NCBI RefSeq assembly: GCF_000244895.1
Contig: NZ_CM001441.1
Coordinates: forward strand, 4,120,198 to 4,184,197
DNA length: 64,000 nucleotides
From: Desulfosporosinus youngiae DSM 17734
GTDB lineage: Bacteria; Bacillota; Desulfitobacteriia; Desulfitobacteriales; Desulfitobacteriaceae
Direction: 5' to 3'
The notes under the pieces are model-generated. The model did not search any database. It was given only the letters and a program-made list of their open reading frames with translations, and was not told the DNA's origin. The translations under genes were made by a program, and so were the position numbers. The stretch's first letter is position 1. Each line of letters starts with the position of its first letter. This document shows, piece after piece, positions 17,738 to 25,583 of the stretch.

Positions 17738-19102
17738 TCAGAAACGATGCAGCTGATTGGAAATTTCCAAAATCCGCTCCTGCTGTTCTGACCCGACTAG
17801 CTGAAAATAACGTCTTAAATATGACCTTAAGGCCCGTTCAGGTTCAGATAAATCGACTGCTTCAATCTCTGAGTTGAATGGATACTTTCTGATCAGTGCG
17901 GCGATCTCGACATCCCCAAGGATACTAAGAACTGAGGTAATTTCTTCTCCGCTTAACTCAGCGTCTAAAAGAATATCTTCCATATCTCCAAAGGATCGAA
18001 CCTTTTCTTTAATAAGGGCAAGCTTATCCGATGAATACCGGCATATTAACAATTCATCAATCAATTTGCGATATTCCTTATCATCCATTTTCTCTCCGGA
18101 TATAAACTGTATTTTAGGTTTAAGGTCTGGATTAACAGGAGCTACGAAAGTTTTACTGAGAGTTTTTGTCCTGACTGCATTAAGGATAGTTGCTGTGATT
18201 CTTGGCAAGCTTCGATCAACGTAGTTTTTCAGTAAAAGACTTGTAACCTTTAACTCTTTCAGCACTTTTTCAGATGCCTGACAAATCTTCAAAGTAAGTA
18301 AAGAATCGTCATCCTTTAAAAGGTTGTAATTCAAACCTTGGACTTCTTCTTTGGAAAGGGCTAATTCTACAACCTTGCGGTTTGTAAGAATACATCCGAT
18401 TGCCGCCGTCATCACTTGTTCAAAAATATTAATTAACAAGTCCTGGTATCCCTCATCATATCCGCTAAGCAGATGGTGAATCTTTTCCGGGTCAAAATAG
18501 CTGCAAAATCGATTTTCGAGAAGTAAGTTGTCGAGGTATTTTTGAATATACTCGATTCCGGTTAAATCTGTTATTGGATTACAAAGCTGGTAGTCAAAGG
18601 ACGCCGCTACTTCATGAGCTGCATAATCGGGATCGTAGGACATAAAAAAACTGCCAATGCCCGTATCATCAAGTGTCTGGTTATAGGTATAGTTTAAGGT
18701 CATTATTTTATTACCTTTAACTTGTTCATAAATATGCTTAGAAGAATGTATTTTGGCATTGATTAAAGCTCTTCCTTTTTGATACATTTCCGGAATGCCG
18801 GCTGATTTAAGTGCCTTGACTGCGCTGTCGGCATCGGGGAAGGATTTTAGATAAATACCTATTGTATAGAGGTTGGATTTCATAATACTTTCGGCGGTTT
18901 CCACTTTGATTGAACTACTATCGCCACAGTTGTACCTTTCAACTTTATTGGCCAGAAATTTTAAGCACTGCATTTGAATAGTTTCAATTTCGGAATTGCT
19001 CATGAGCTGGTTGGCATAGACTTCTGCCAGAATTGAAGTAAAATAGAATTCACCGCTTAAATTGTTAGGGTTAATGATTTGTCGTTTTTCAATATTCAGC
19101 AT
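17738..19102 (-). CDS. DUF6179 family protein
   Basis: This protein of about 454 aa has unknown function, and I recognise it as DUF6179. It is mainly helical, with no signal peptide, no membrane helix and no recognisable catalytic motif. A longer frame begins at 19240, but its first 46 residues overlap the DUF6323 gene in another frame and look non-coding. The ATG at 19102 follows AGGAGG at 6-nt spacing and is the sensible start (MLNIEKRQIINPNNLSGEF). It overlaps the end of the DUF6323 gene by 14 nt, so the two are cotranscribed and probably act together. Confidence 0.75.
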   Translation of the reverse strand: MLNIEKRQIINPNNLSGEFYFTSILAEVYANQLMSNSEIETIQMQCLKFLANKVERYNCGDSSSIKVETAESIMKSNLYTIGIYLKSFPDADSAVKALKSAGIPEMYQKGRALINAKIHSSKHIYEQVKGNKIMTLNYTYNQTLDDTGIGSFFMSYDPDYAAHEVAASFDYQLCNPITDLTGIEYIQKYLDNLLLENRFCSYFDPEKIHHLLSGYDEGYQDLLINIFEQVMTAAIGCILTNRKVVELALSKEEVQGLNYNLLKDDDSLLTLKICQASEKVLKELKVTSLLLKNYVDRSLPRITATILNAVRTKTLSKTFVAPVNPDLKPKIQFISGEKMDDKEYRKLIDELLICRYSSDKLALIKEKVRSFGDMEDILLDAELSGEEITSVLSILGDVEIAALIRKYPFNSEIEAVDLSEPERALRSYLRRYFQLVGSEQQERILEISNQLHRF

Positions 19103-19589
19103 CATTATCCTCCTCATGGTTCTCCTCAGACGTACAATCCTCCGAGTGTTCAGGATCGTACCCGAATCGTACGTTCCGTGCCATTTTTGCAAGCTCACGT
19201 CCCGAAAGCAGTTCCAGGGAGCCCTTACATATACCATCAAACTTTCTTTTCATAAATTTTATAAGATCGTCGTCACTCATGAGCTCAAGAGTTTCGTTTT
19301 TGTAAAAATAAAACATATCGGTCAAGTCATGGAGGGATTCTGCATAATTGTGCATCGAAAGATAAGGAGAGTTATAAAATTCCCGGATTATTTTTTCTAT
19401 GACTCCTCCTCCGAATTCGATTCGCCCATTGTTTTTCAAGGCCAGAGTACGAGTTTCAACTAATTCAACAGCATCGTAATTAGATAATGTCAATCCGAAT
19501 TGAGCGGTAAATTCATTACATTTTTCAAGTTCTGCCACCGCTTGTTTTTGGATTAGTCCTGAGGATAGAGTCATTATTTCAAAAGACAA
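19089..19589 (-). CDS. DUF6323 family protein
   Basis: This small acidic protein of about 166 aa is one I recognise as DUF6323, the usual partner of DUF6179. Typical segments are KQAVAELEKCNEFTAQFGL, NGRIEFGGGVIEKII, YFYKNETLELMSDDDLIKFM and KRKFDGICKGSLELL. The longest frame starts at TTG 19604. The TTG at 19589, which gives MSFEIMTLSSGL, is better placed because GGGGGTG lies 7 nt before it. No catalytic motif is visible, and the function of the pair is unknown. Confidence 0.75.
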   Translation of the reverse strand: MSFEIMTLSSGLIQKQAVAELEKCNEFTAQFGLTLSNYDAVELVETRTLALKNNGRIEFGGGVIEKIIREFYNSPYLSMHNYAESLHDLTDMFYFYKNETLELMSDDDLIKFMKRKFDGICKGSLELLSGRELAKMARNVRFGYDPEHSEDCTSEENHEEDNDAEY

Positions 19590-19622
19590 TAGCGGCACCC
19601 CCAAAAGAATTTTACAAAAAGG

Positions 19623-19651
19623 TTGACATGTAACTGAATTTATGATATGAT
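19623..19651 (+). promoter_or_regulatory. Consensus sigma-A promoter
   Basis: TTGACA, a 17-nt spacer and TATGAT give a near-perfect housekeeping promoter facing right. No ORF follows closely. The first thing downstream is a terminator hairpin about 60 nt past the expected start site. Confidence 0.75.
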
Positions 19652-19657
19652 ATAGTT

Positions 19658-19755
19658 GTAGTTATATGGATATTTTACATAGTTCACTGTATACCTTATC
19701 ATTTTTAAGTTAAAAAGACAAACAAAAGACAACATTCTTTTGTTTGTCTTTTCTT
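19658..19755 (+). ncRNA. Candidate small RNA (promoter to terminator)
   Basis: Transcription from the TTGACA/TATGAT promoter would begin near 19658. It would meet the hairpin AAAAGACAAACAAAAG/CTTTTGTTTGTCTTTT (19713-19752), which ends in CTTTT, giving an RNA of about 95-100 nt. Read-through would extend it to a second, stronger terminator at 19945. No start codon with a ribosome site lies inside. The RNA does not match a class I can name. It might instead be a leader of the EamA gene at 20079. Confidence 0.5.
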
Positions 19756-19909
19756 TTGGGCAACTTTCCCTCCTTTTCCCTTTTTGCTGGTTCAAGTGTC
19801 AATATTCCTATATCCGATTGCCATTTACGGCGCTTTTGCTAATTGTTTATTTACCTATAACACTAGAGTTTTTGCCATTTATCTGCGGCAGCTCATAATG
19901 GCGTTTTCA

Positions 19910-19945
19910 GGCCCTTCAAACATCGTTTTGAAGGGCCTTTTCTTG
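19910..19945 (+). terminator. Rho-independent terminator
   Basis: GGCCCTTCAAA, a short loop and TTTTGAAGGGCC are followed by TTTTCTTG. This would be the end of a transcript from the 19.62-kb promoter if the first hairpin is bypassed. It is upstream of the EamA transporter gene, which needs its own promoter (a TATAAT lies at 20031). Confidence 0.85.
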
Positions 19946-20078
19946 TCCTATTCCGCAGATGAAACCTAAGTTAAGATTAGCTTTTTGTTGAAAATTACTT
20001 AAAATTCAGCAACTAGATAGCAATATATAGTATAATGGATTTTGTCGATTCAGTTGCAGCCCATAGAAAAGAGGAATT

Positions 20079-21005
20079 ATGATGAAGGATATTTTAAAGG
20101 CCAATATAGCAATGGTTGCTGTCATAATAATTTGGGGAATATCTTATGTCAGCATTAAGGTAACAGTTGCTGAAATTCCCCCTATTACCATGGCACTTAT
20201 TCGTTTTGCCATAGCCTCCTTAATACTCGGGATAATGATCCGCAGAGTTGAACCTCAGACGAAGCTGGATAAGTCTGATCTGCCGAAAATGTTTTTAGGC
20301 GGAATTTTTGGCATCACCATTTACTTCATTTTTGAAAACATCGGAGTCAAACTCACCACAGCAACCAATGCTGTCCTGATCGTTTCGGTCGTTCCAATTA
20401 TTACAATCACTTTGGATGTACTGTTCTTTCATGGCAGGATATCCTTGATAAAGCTGGCGGGGGTTACCATAGCTCTAGTGGGCTCTTACCTTGCCGTTAC
20501 TGCCAATGGTAAGGTTGAACTGAATTCCGCTCATTTTGTCGGAAATATTTTGATGATTGCTGCCATGCTGTCATGGGCATTTTTCACGTTGATTAACAGG
20601 ACGCTTCAAGAAAAATATTCAGGGTTTTTTTTAACGACTTACCAAACCATCTTTGGAACCCTGTGTTTTATCCCTTTATCACTCATCGAGTATAAAGAAT
20701 GGGCATTGTTTTCTCTTATAGCTTTCGTCAATATTTTGTTTCAGGCAATTTTTTGTTCGTGTATAGCCTATTTATTATATAACTACGCCTTGAAGCGTTT
20801 GGATGTGGCATTGACGACCATTTACTTAAATCTGATTCCCGTCGTTGGGGTCCTCAGCGGTTACCTGATACTGAAAGAAACTGTTTTGCCCATCCAGCTT
20901 ATCGGCGGGATAATAACAATTCTGGCTATATTAATCATTAATTTTGAGTTGGGAGCCCTTCGGCGGACGTTTTCTGATAAAAGCCATACGCTGAATAGCA
21001 AGTAG
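20079..21005 (+). CDS. EamA (DMT) family transporter
   Basis: This 308-aa integral membrane protein has about ten hydrophobic helices arranged as two EamA repeats. It belongs to the drug/metabolite transporter superfamily, whose members export or exchange small metabolites. Typical segments are IIIWGISYVSIKV in the first helix and YNYALKRLDVALTTIYLNLIPVVGVLSGYL in the second half. GAGGAATT precedes two adjacent ATG codons. It is monocistronic and faces right. The substrate cannot be inferred. Confidence 0.9.
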   Translation: MMKDILKANIAMVAVIIIWGISYVSIKVTVAEIPPITMALIRFAIASLILGIMIRRVEPQTKLDKSDLPKMFLGGIFGITIYFIFENIGVKLTTATNAVLIVSVVPIITITLDVLFFHGRISLIKLAGVTIALVGSYLAVTANGKVELNSAHFVGNILMIAAMLSWAFFTLINRTLQEKYSGFFLTTYQTIFGTLCFIPLSLIEYKEWALFSLIAFVNILFQAIFCSCIAYLLYNYALKRLDVALTTIYLNLIPVVGVLSGYLILKETVLPIQLIGGIITILAILIINFELGALRRTFSDKSHTLNSK

Positions 21006-21092
21006 ACAAAAGAGTAGGGTAAAGGAGTTGGGCAGGCAAGCGAATGGATTGCTCCGGTTATAAGCAGACTATCTGAAATAGCCACACAAAAA

Positions 21093-21125
21093 ATCACCCC
21101 ACTGACAATGTGTCGGTGGGGTGAT
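21093..21125 (-). terminator. Terminator of the 48-aa gene
   Basis: The hairpin ATCACCCCAC/GTGGGGTGAT with additional GACA/TGTC pairs is followed on the minus strand by TTTTTTGTG. It lies 16 nt beyond the stop codon of the small gene at 21141-21287. Confidence 0.85.
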
Positions 21126-21140
21126 GCATTTAATGAACCC

Positions 21141-21287
21141 TTAACCATGAGTAGGATCTGTATTTTCATTAGTAGGTATATCCGTCTTTTTCGCAATCAC
21201 TTTTGTTTTAGGTGTTATTATACCTGGTTTGGGAGTATTTCCCAATGGCAAGAAATTCGTATTTCTGCTTTTACCTAAGGTTGCCAT
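21141..21287 (-). CDS. Small unrecognised protein, 48 aa
   Basis: This 48-codon reading frame starts MATLGKSRNTNFLPLGNT and ends NENTDPTHG. It has an excellent ribosome site (AAAGGAG, 9 nt before the ATG) and its own terminator directly downstream, the layout of a real short gene. The product is basic in the middle and rich in Lys, Thr, Pro and Asn, with no hydrophobic segment, so it is probably soluble and unstructured or nucleic-acid binding. I do not recognise the family. Confidence 0.65.
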   Translation of the reverse strand: MATLGKSRNTNFLPLGNTPKPGIITPKTKVIAKKTDIPTNENTDPTHG

Positions 21288-21394
21288 GTTTTAATCTCCT
21301 TTACTCTAAAATCTGAATTTAGTTTCTGCAAAAGGCAAATTTCTAACACGACAATTTATACCATTGTCCTTTCATTATTATTTATAGAAAAGGT

Positions 21395-21523
21395 TTAAAT
21401 AGCAAACACTACCTTAACAGAATGATCAGGAATTAGAATCGGACCCTGGATAATCTCAATATCAAGGCTCTTTGAATATAATAGATCACCATAAGGAAAT
21501 ACAATTAAAGAACTGTAACAATA
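21395..21523 (-). pseudogene. Possible gene remnant (C-terminal fragment)
   Basis: A 42-codon open stretch on the minus strand reads like a protein end (FPYGDLLYSKSLDIEII, then PDHSVKVVFAI and stop). It has no start codon or ribosome site, and a stop lies just upstream. Residue composition is protein-like, but the source family is not recognised. The rest of the gap between 21288 and 21586 shows nothing else. Confidence 0.3.
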
Positions 21524-21586
21524 TCAAACTTCAAAAATACTTGGTGCCGCTATTGAGTGACCTAGATAAAATAGTGAGATGATTAT

Positions 21587-22537
21587 ATGAAGACTAGCTA
21601 TAAAGCGGGGATTGTAATTCTTACTGCTCTTGTAATTATTACAAATATTGTTGGAATCAATATCGGTAATCAATATTACCAGAAAGTCTGCATGCTAAAT
21701 ATAAATCCGGCAACTACAGGGCTTGAGTATTATAAAACCAGCTTCAATTATGAGAGATTTACCCAATTGCAGTCCAATAAATTGTGGATTGAATCAGATT
21801 TTGATTATCAGCTTTCCGGTACATATATATTAAATCCTGAACCGACCAATAACACTGTAATTTTAGTTCATGGCATAGGTGCTGACCGGTGGGAAGCCAT
21901 GAAATATTCAGATATGTATATTGACATGGGCTTTAATGTTTTAGCCTATGATTCACGAAAGCATGGCCATAGCGGAGGGAAAGACATAACTCTTGGTTTT
22001 TTTGAAAAGACCGACCTCAACAACGTAGTAAATTGGGTCAAATTGGTTAACCCAAATGGGATTATAGGCGTGCACGGAGAATCTTTAGGGGCTGTTACTG
22101 CCCTGCTTCAAGCAGAGTTGGATCAAACAAGAAGGTCTGTCGATTTTTACGTAGTAGATTGCCCCTATTCAGATTTATGGGATTTAATGAATATTAAACT
22201 CACAGGTAATTTACGGCCCAGTTTCCGGCTTTCCGGAGCATTTATCTTATTTTATGCAAATATTATTGCCTTAACTAAGTCAAACTTTTCACTTCATGCA
22301 GTATCCCCAATCACTGTAATCAGCGATATTGAAACCCCCATAATGTTTATCCATGGCAGTAATGATACCTTCATACCAGCCTCTATGTCATTAGAATTAT
22401 ACTTAAGCAAAAAAGGCCCGAAAGAACTATATATCTCTTCTGGTGCGGAGCATGCAATGTCTTATCTTACCAATAAGGAGGAATATGTCAGTAAAGTCAA
22501 GGGATTTCTCGCCGGGCATAAGTTGCTTGGATACTGA
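21587..22537 (+). CDS. Membrane-anchored alpha/beta hydrolase
   Basis: This 316-aa protein has an N-terminal membrane helix (about 8-27) followed by an alpha/beta hydrolase domain outside or anchored to the membrane. The oxyanion region VILVHGIGADRWEAM is at 91-105. The nucleophile elbow GVHGESLGA has Ser166, and the acid Asp260 is in IHGSNDTFIP. The catalytic His289 is in SGAEHA. It resembles the BEM46/YqkD-type Gram-positive hydrolases, whose substrates are unknown. It is monocistronic with no clear ribosome site beyond GTGAGATG. Confidence 0.87.
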   Translation: MKTSYKAGIVILTALVIITNIVGINIGNQYYQKVCMLNINPATTGLEYYKTSFNYERFTQLQSNKLWIESDFDYQLSGTYILNPEPTNNTVILVHGIGADRWEAMKYSDMYIDMGFNVLAYDSRKHGHSGGKDITLGFFEKTDLNNVVNWVKLVNPNGIIGVHGESLGAVTALLQAELDQTRRSVDFYVVDCPYSDLWDLMNIKLTGNLRPSFRLSGAFILFYANIIALTKSNFSLHAVSPITVISDIETPIMFIHGSNDTFIPASMSLELYLSKKGPKELYISSGAEHAMSYLTNKEEYVSKVKGFLAGHKLLGY

Positions 22538-22616
22538 CCTGCCTCAATGTTAAGCAGGCCAAATTTAAATTGAAATTACAACGTTCAATTGATATCTTAG
22601 TGGATAAAGAATTAGA

Positions 22617-23186
22617 TTGGTTAAAAGGCAGGTGGAAAAACTGAATTCAGAAGAGTTAAGGAGCTTTGAAGCCAACATGCGGTACAAATTTTGCCCCCAT
22701 TGCGGCGGAAAGCTATCCGCAAAAGAGACGCTTTCCCTCAGCAGACCGAAATGTCTGACTTGCAATAGAGTATTCTATCAGAATCCTGCTGTAGGAGTTG
22801 CTGCGATCATTATCCGTGACAAAAAGATACTTTTGGGGAGAAGAAATTCAAGCTATCGGGATATGTGGTGTATTCCCTGCGGATATGTGGAGTATTACGA
22901 GGATGCCAGAGAAGCCTTGATTCGGGAAATCAAAGAAGAAACCAATCTGGAGATTAAATTAGGTACGGTATTTGACATACATTCAAATTTCCATAATCCG
23001 GCTCAGCATACTGTCGGAATATGGTTTTTAGCGGAAGCCTACCAAGGGGATATAGCTCCCGGAGATGATATCGAAGCATTAGATTTCTTTTCAAGTGCAG
23101 AGATTAAAGCACAAAATATAGTGCTTGCCTTTCCTACAGATATCAAAGTATTAGATGCTCTTGTTAATAAGGGATTGATATTTTGA
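22617..23186 (+). CDS. Nudix hydrolase with N-terminal zinc ribbon
   Basis: This protein of up to 189 aa has a four-Cys zinc ribbon (Cys26, Cys29, Cys46, Cys49; FCPHCGG and KCLTCNR) before a Nudix domain. The Nudix box GYVEYYEDAREALIREIKEE (89-108) has all metal-binding glutamates. Such proteins hydrolyse nucleoside diphosphate-linked compounds, and the zinc ribbon recalls NudC-type NADH pyrophosphatases, although the NudC SQPWPFPxS signature is absent. The start is uncertain. TTG at 22617 has no ribosome site, and ATG at 22677 (MRYKFCPHCGG) fits homologues better, with AAGGAG somewhat far upstream. Confidence 0.85.
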   Translation: MVKRQVEKLNSEELRSFEANMRYKFCPHCGGKLSAKETLSLSRPKCLTCNRVFYQNPAVGVAAIIIRDKKILLGRRNSSYRDMWCIPCGYVEYYEDAREALIREIKEETNLEIKLGTVFDIHSNFHNPAQHTVGIWFLAEAYQGDIAPGDDIEALDFFSSAEIKAQNIVLAFPTDIKVLDALVNKGLIF

Positions 23187-23197
23187 TAAACCCAAGA

Positions 23198-23689
23198 TTA
23201 CTTATTATCCAGTTGTCTCTTTAATTTTCTGAACTCCATAAACATGCTAATGCGCCACGGCAGGATCATGCTAAAGGCAAGGATAAAGAAAATACCACTC
23301 ATTTGCGCGGGATCAATATTGATGGTCTCCGCAAGGACAATCTTTCCGGTCATTCTTAAAGCGACTAAGCCTATCAAGGCTGCTAAAAACAGCTTTGATC
23401 TTTGGAGATAGATCTGGTTGTCACGAATTTCAAATTTAGACGTTTTAATTAAAATGATCGAGAAAAGCATTCCCATGACAACGGAACTTATTAGTTCAAG
23501 TAATGTTGGTCTAAACATTGGCAGGATAAACATACCCGCGCCGGTAGCCATGAAAAGCGGCGGCAAAATGATCGTTCTGGCGGCTGCCGGTTTTTTTGTG
23601 TTTCTCAGCCGTACTAAATTGACGACAACAACCATTAACAATGACACTACGATTGATGCAATGACTAAAAACTGTTTTGTTAACATCAT
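23198..23689 (-). CDS. CcdC-like membrane protein (DUF1453)
   Basis: This 163-aa membrane protein has four to five hydrophobic helices and matches the CcdC/DUF1453 family known from Bacillus, which is linked by name to cytochrome c maturation without a defined activity. Typical features are RTIILPPLFMATGAGMFILP in the second helix, FEIRDNQIYLQRSKLF and RMTGKI. It ends in a basic tail (FRKLKRQLDNK). It is convergent with the Nudix gene, and no cytochrome maturation genes lie nearby. Confidence 0.82.
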   Translation of the reverse strand: MMLTKQFLVIASIVVSLLMVVVVNLVRLRNTKKPAAARTIILPPLFMATGAGMFILPMFRPTLLELISSVVMGMLFSIILIKTSKFEIRDNQIYLQRSKLFLAALIGLVALRMTGKIVLAETINIDPAQMSGIFFILAFSMILPWRISMFMEFRKLKRQLDNK

Positions 23690-23723
23690 TAAACCCTTCT
23701 ATCCTTCAGTTGTACCCCTATTA

Positions 23724-23768
23724 AAATATAACTCTTTGCTTCTATAATCAAGCAAAGAGTTATATTTT
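23724..23768 (-). terminator. Terminator of the ABC exporter operon
   Basis: The arms ATATAACTCTTTGCTT and AAGCAAAGAGTTATAT form a perfect hairpin of about 16 bp about 60 nt after the permease stop. T-rich sequence flanks it on both strands, so it may also serve in the other direction. Confidence 0.8.
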
Positions 23769-23826
23769 TGCAGACGTAAAGAGATAGTTAGCTTTTTTGT
23801 CTGGCTATTTAATTTATAGACCTGTT

Positions 23827-24621
23827 CTAAGTGATATCTTTATTCGAAAATTTCCGGATCGCTAACATCACAAATCCGAGCATGTAGACAGCAATGTATA
23901 CAAACATCCAGACACTTGCCGGTTTGCCGCTGCCGGATAAACTGGCTGCTGACATTGCACTTGCCGCAAGTTGAGAATTAGGAACCATGACCCGTTCCAT
24001 CGTGCTATAAATCGTTTGGAAAGGGGAAACCAGGCTAATAAAAATTCCTGTCCCAATCACCGAGTTATTATTCACGTACTGTCCGATCATCTCGACCATT
24101 CCGCCAACATTCCCTAAAATGTATATAAAGATCATTAAGATTCCATTGGATACTGCTTTTAAAGACACAGATCCAAACAATGTCAGGCAAAGGACTGCGA
24201 CCGGCAGCAAAAGATAGAGCAGCCATCCTGTAAGGATTTGAGAGAACGTCAGACTGGTTATGGTGCTCAACCCAAATAAGGCTCCGATGACCAGAATTAA
24301 TGAGAAAAGCAGCGTCGCGTACGTACAGGCTAAAATCATCAGTCCGCCGAGTTTGCCAAGAATATACTGATAGCGGTGAATCGGACGAGAGAGAATCCCT
24401 TGAATTAATCCGGACTCCAGTTCCGAGGCAATGGCACCCGATCCAAGCATAATCGTCAGCAAAGCTATTAACATAGCAGAAAATTGAAACCCCATTTTGG
24501 TAACCATTTGGATCGCAAAGGGTCTGAATTGATTTCCCATTCCATGAGTCACGGATGAGTTGGGAAAATAATTGAGCATTAAGGTCCAGAATACCAAGTA
24601 CAAAAAGGTGACAACACCCAT
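23827..24621 (-). CDS. ABC transporter permease (ABC-2 type)
   Basis: This six-helix membrane subunit pairs with the ATPase encoded just upstream. It carries the ABC-2 pattern MLGSGAIASELESGLIQGILSRPIHRYQYILGK, and the large extracytoplasmic loop after helix 1 is typical. The first usual start codon is ATG 24621. The same frame stays open upstream and encodes a fitting N-terminus, LITTLKEAIRKKTFIV, that homologues normally have. A strong GGAGGAGGGAG ribosome site, inside the end of the ATPase gene, points to ATC at 24681 as the actual start. No ATG, GTG or TTG exists in that extension. Confidence 0.87.
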   Translation of the reverse strand: MGVVTFLYLVFWTLMLNYFPNSSVTHGMGNQFRPFAIQMVTKMGFQFSAMLIALLTIMLGSGAIASELESGLIQGILSRPIHRYQYILGKLGGLMILACTYATLLFSLILVIGALFGLSTITSLTFSQILTGWLLYLLLPVAVLCLTLFGSVSLKAVSNGILMIFIYILGNVGGMVEMIGQYVNNNSVIGTGIFISLVSPFQTIYSTMERVMVPNSQLAASAMSAASLSGSGKPASVWMFVYIAVYMLGFVMLAIRKFSNKDIT

Positions 24622-24665
24622 TACGATAAAGGTTTTTTTACGAATGGCTTCCTTAAGGGTTGTGA

Positions 24666-25583
24666 TTAATATGGCAGCGATGGTGCTCCCTCCTCCCCCA
24701 CGATCTGCATAAACACCGTTTCAAGCGTCTCCCGATGGGGTGTTAACTCATAAAGTGTCGCACCATTTGCAATAAGTGCCGCTGCCAGAGCAGGAATCTC
24801 CTCGTAATCGGTTAAAGAAACGGTTAGACTGCCATCAGCTAGTATTTGCAAGGATTCATGCTGATTATTTATCCCTGACAACAAATCGTCGCTTATGCCC
24901 TTGGCCCGAATAGTTAAGGAAATCTTATTCATGAGCAGCTCATCCATCCGTGCGGATCTGACAACGGTCCCTTTATGAATAAACGTAACACTGTCGCAAA
25001 CTGCTTCTACTTCACTTAAAAGATGACTGTTTAGAAAGACAGTTGCTCCTTCATTTTTTAAAGCTACGATAATGTCTCTGACATCTTTACGGCCAATTGG
25101 ATCCAGAGCAGATGTCGGTTCATCCAGGAAAACCAGTTGTGGATCAGGCAGCAGCGCACAGGCTAACCCGATGCGTTGCTGCATTCCTTTACTATACGAA
25201 CCCACTTTGTATTTTTCTTGCCCTTCAAGACCTACCAGCTTCAAGACTCTGGCAATTTGATCCTTTTTATTTTTCAATCTGATTAATTGAGCGTGGAAAT
25301 TGAGCAGATCCAACCCTGTCATCCAATCCTGGTATCGAAAGAGTTCAGGGAGGTAACCCATCTTTTCTCTCGCGGAAACATCCCCAAGGGGCCTGCCTAA
25401 TACAGTGCCGCTTCCGGATGTGGGAAACACAAGACCGGTTAACATCTTAATACAAGTACTTTTCCCGGCGCCGTTACGGCCCAGGAATCCATAGACTTGC
25501 CCGGCATCTACTGCAAGGTTGATATTGTCACATGCCGTTTTATTGCCATAGGTTTTAGTCAAAGCATGTGTCTCGATAATCAT
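24666..25583 (-). CDS. ABC transporter ATP-binding protein
   Basis: This 305-aa ATPase is of the DrrA/CcmA-like exporter class. Walker A is LGRNGAGKST, the signature is YSKGMQQRIGLACALL, Walker B is LVFLDEPTSALDP, and the H-loop is LNSHLLSE. The last 90 residues form the C-terminal extension common in this class. Its ATG shares its last base with the stop of the upstream exported-protein gene, so the genes are tightly coupled. It supplies energy for the permease that follows. Cargo is unknown, and the two-component system upstream suggests an envelope-stress or antimicrobial response. Confidence 0.93.
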   Translation of the reverse strand: MIIETHALTKTYGNKTACDNINLAVDAGQVYGFLGRNGAGKSTCIKMLTGLVFPTSGSGTVLGRPLGDVSAREKMGYLPELFRYQDWMTGLDLLNFHAQLIRLKNKKDQIARVLKLVGLEGQEKYKVGSYSKGMQQRIGLACALLPDPQLVFLDEPTSALDPIGRKDVRDIIVALKNEGATVFLNSHLLSEVEAVCDSVTFIHKGTVVRSARMDELLMNKISLTIRAKGISDDLLSGINNQHESLQILADGSLTVSLTDYEEIPALAAALIANGATLYELTPHRETLETVFMQIVGEEGAPSLPY

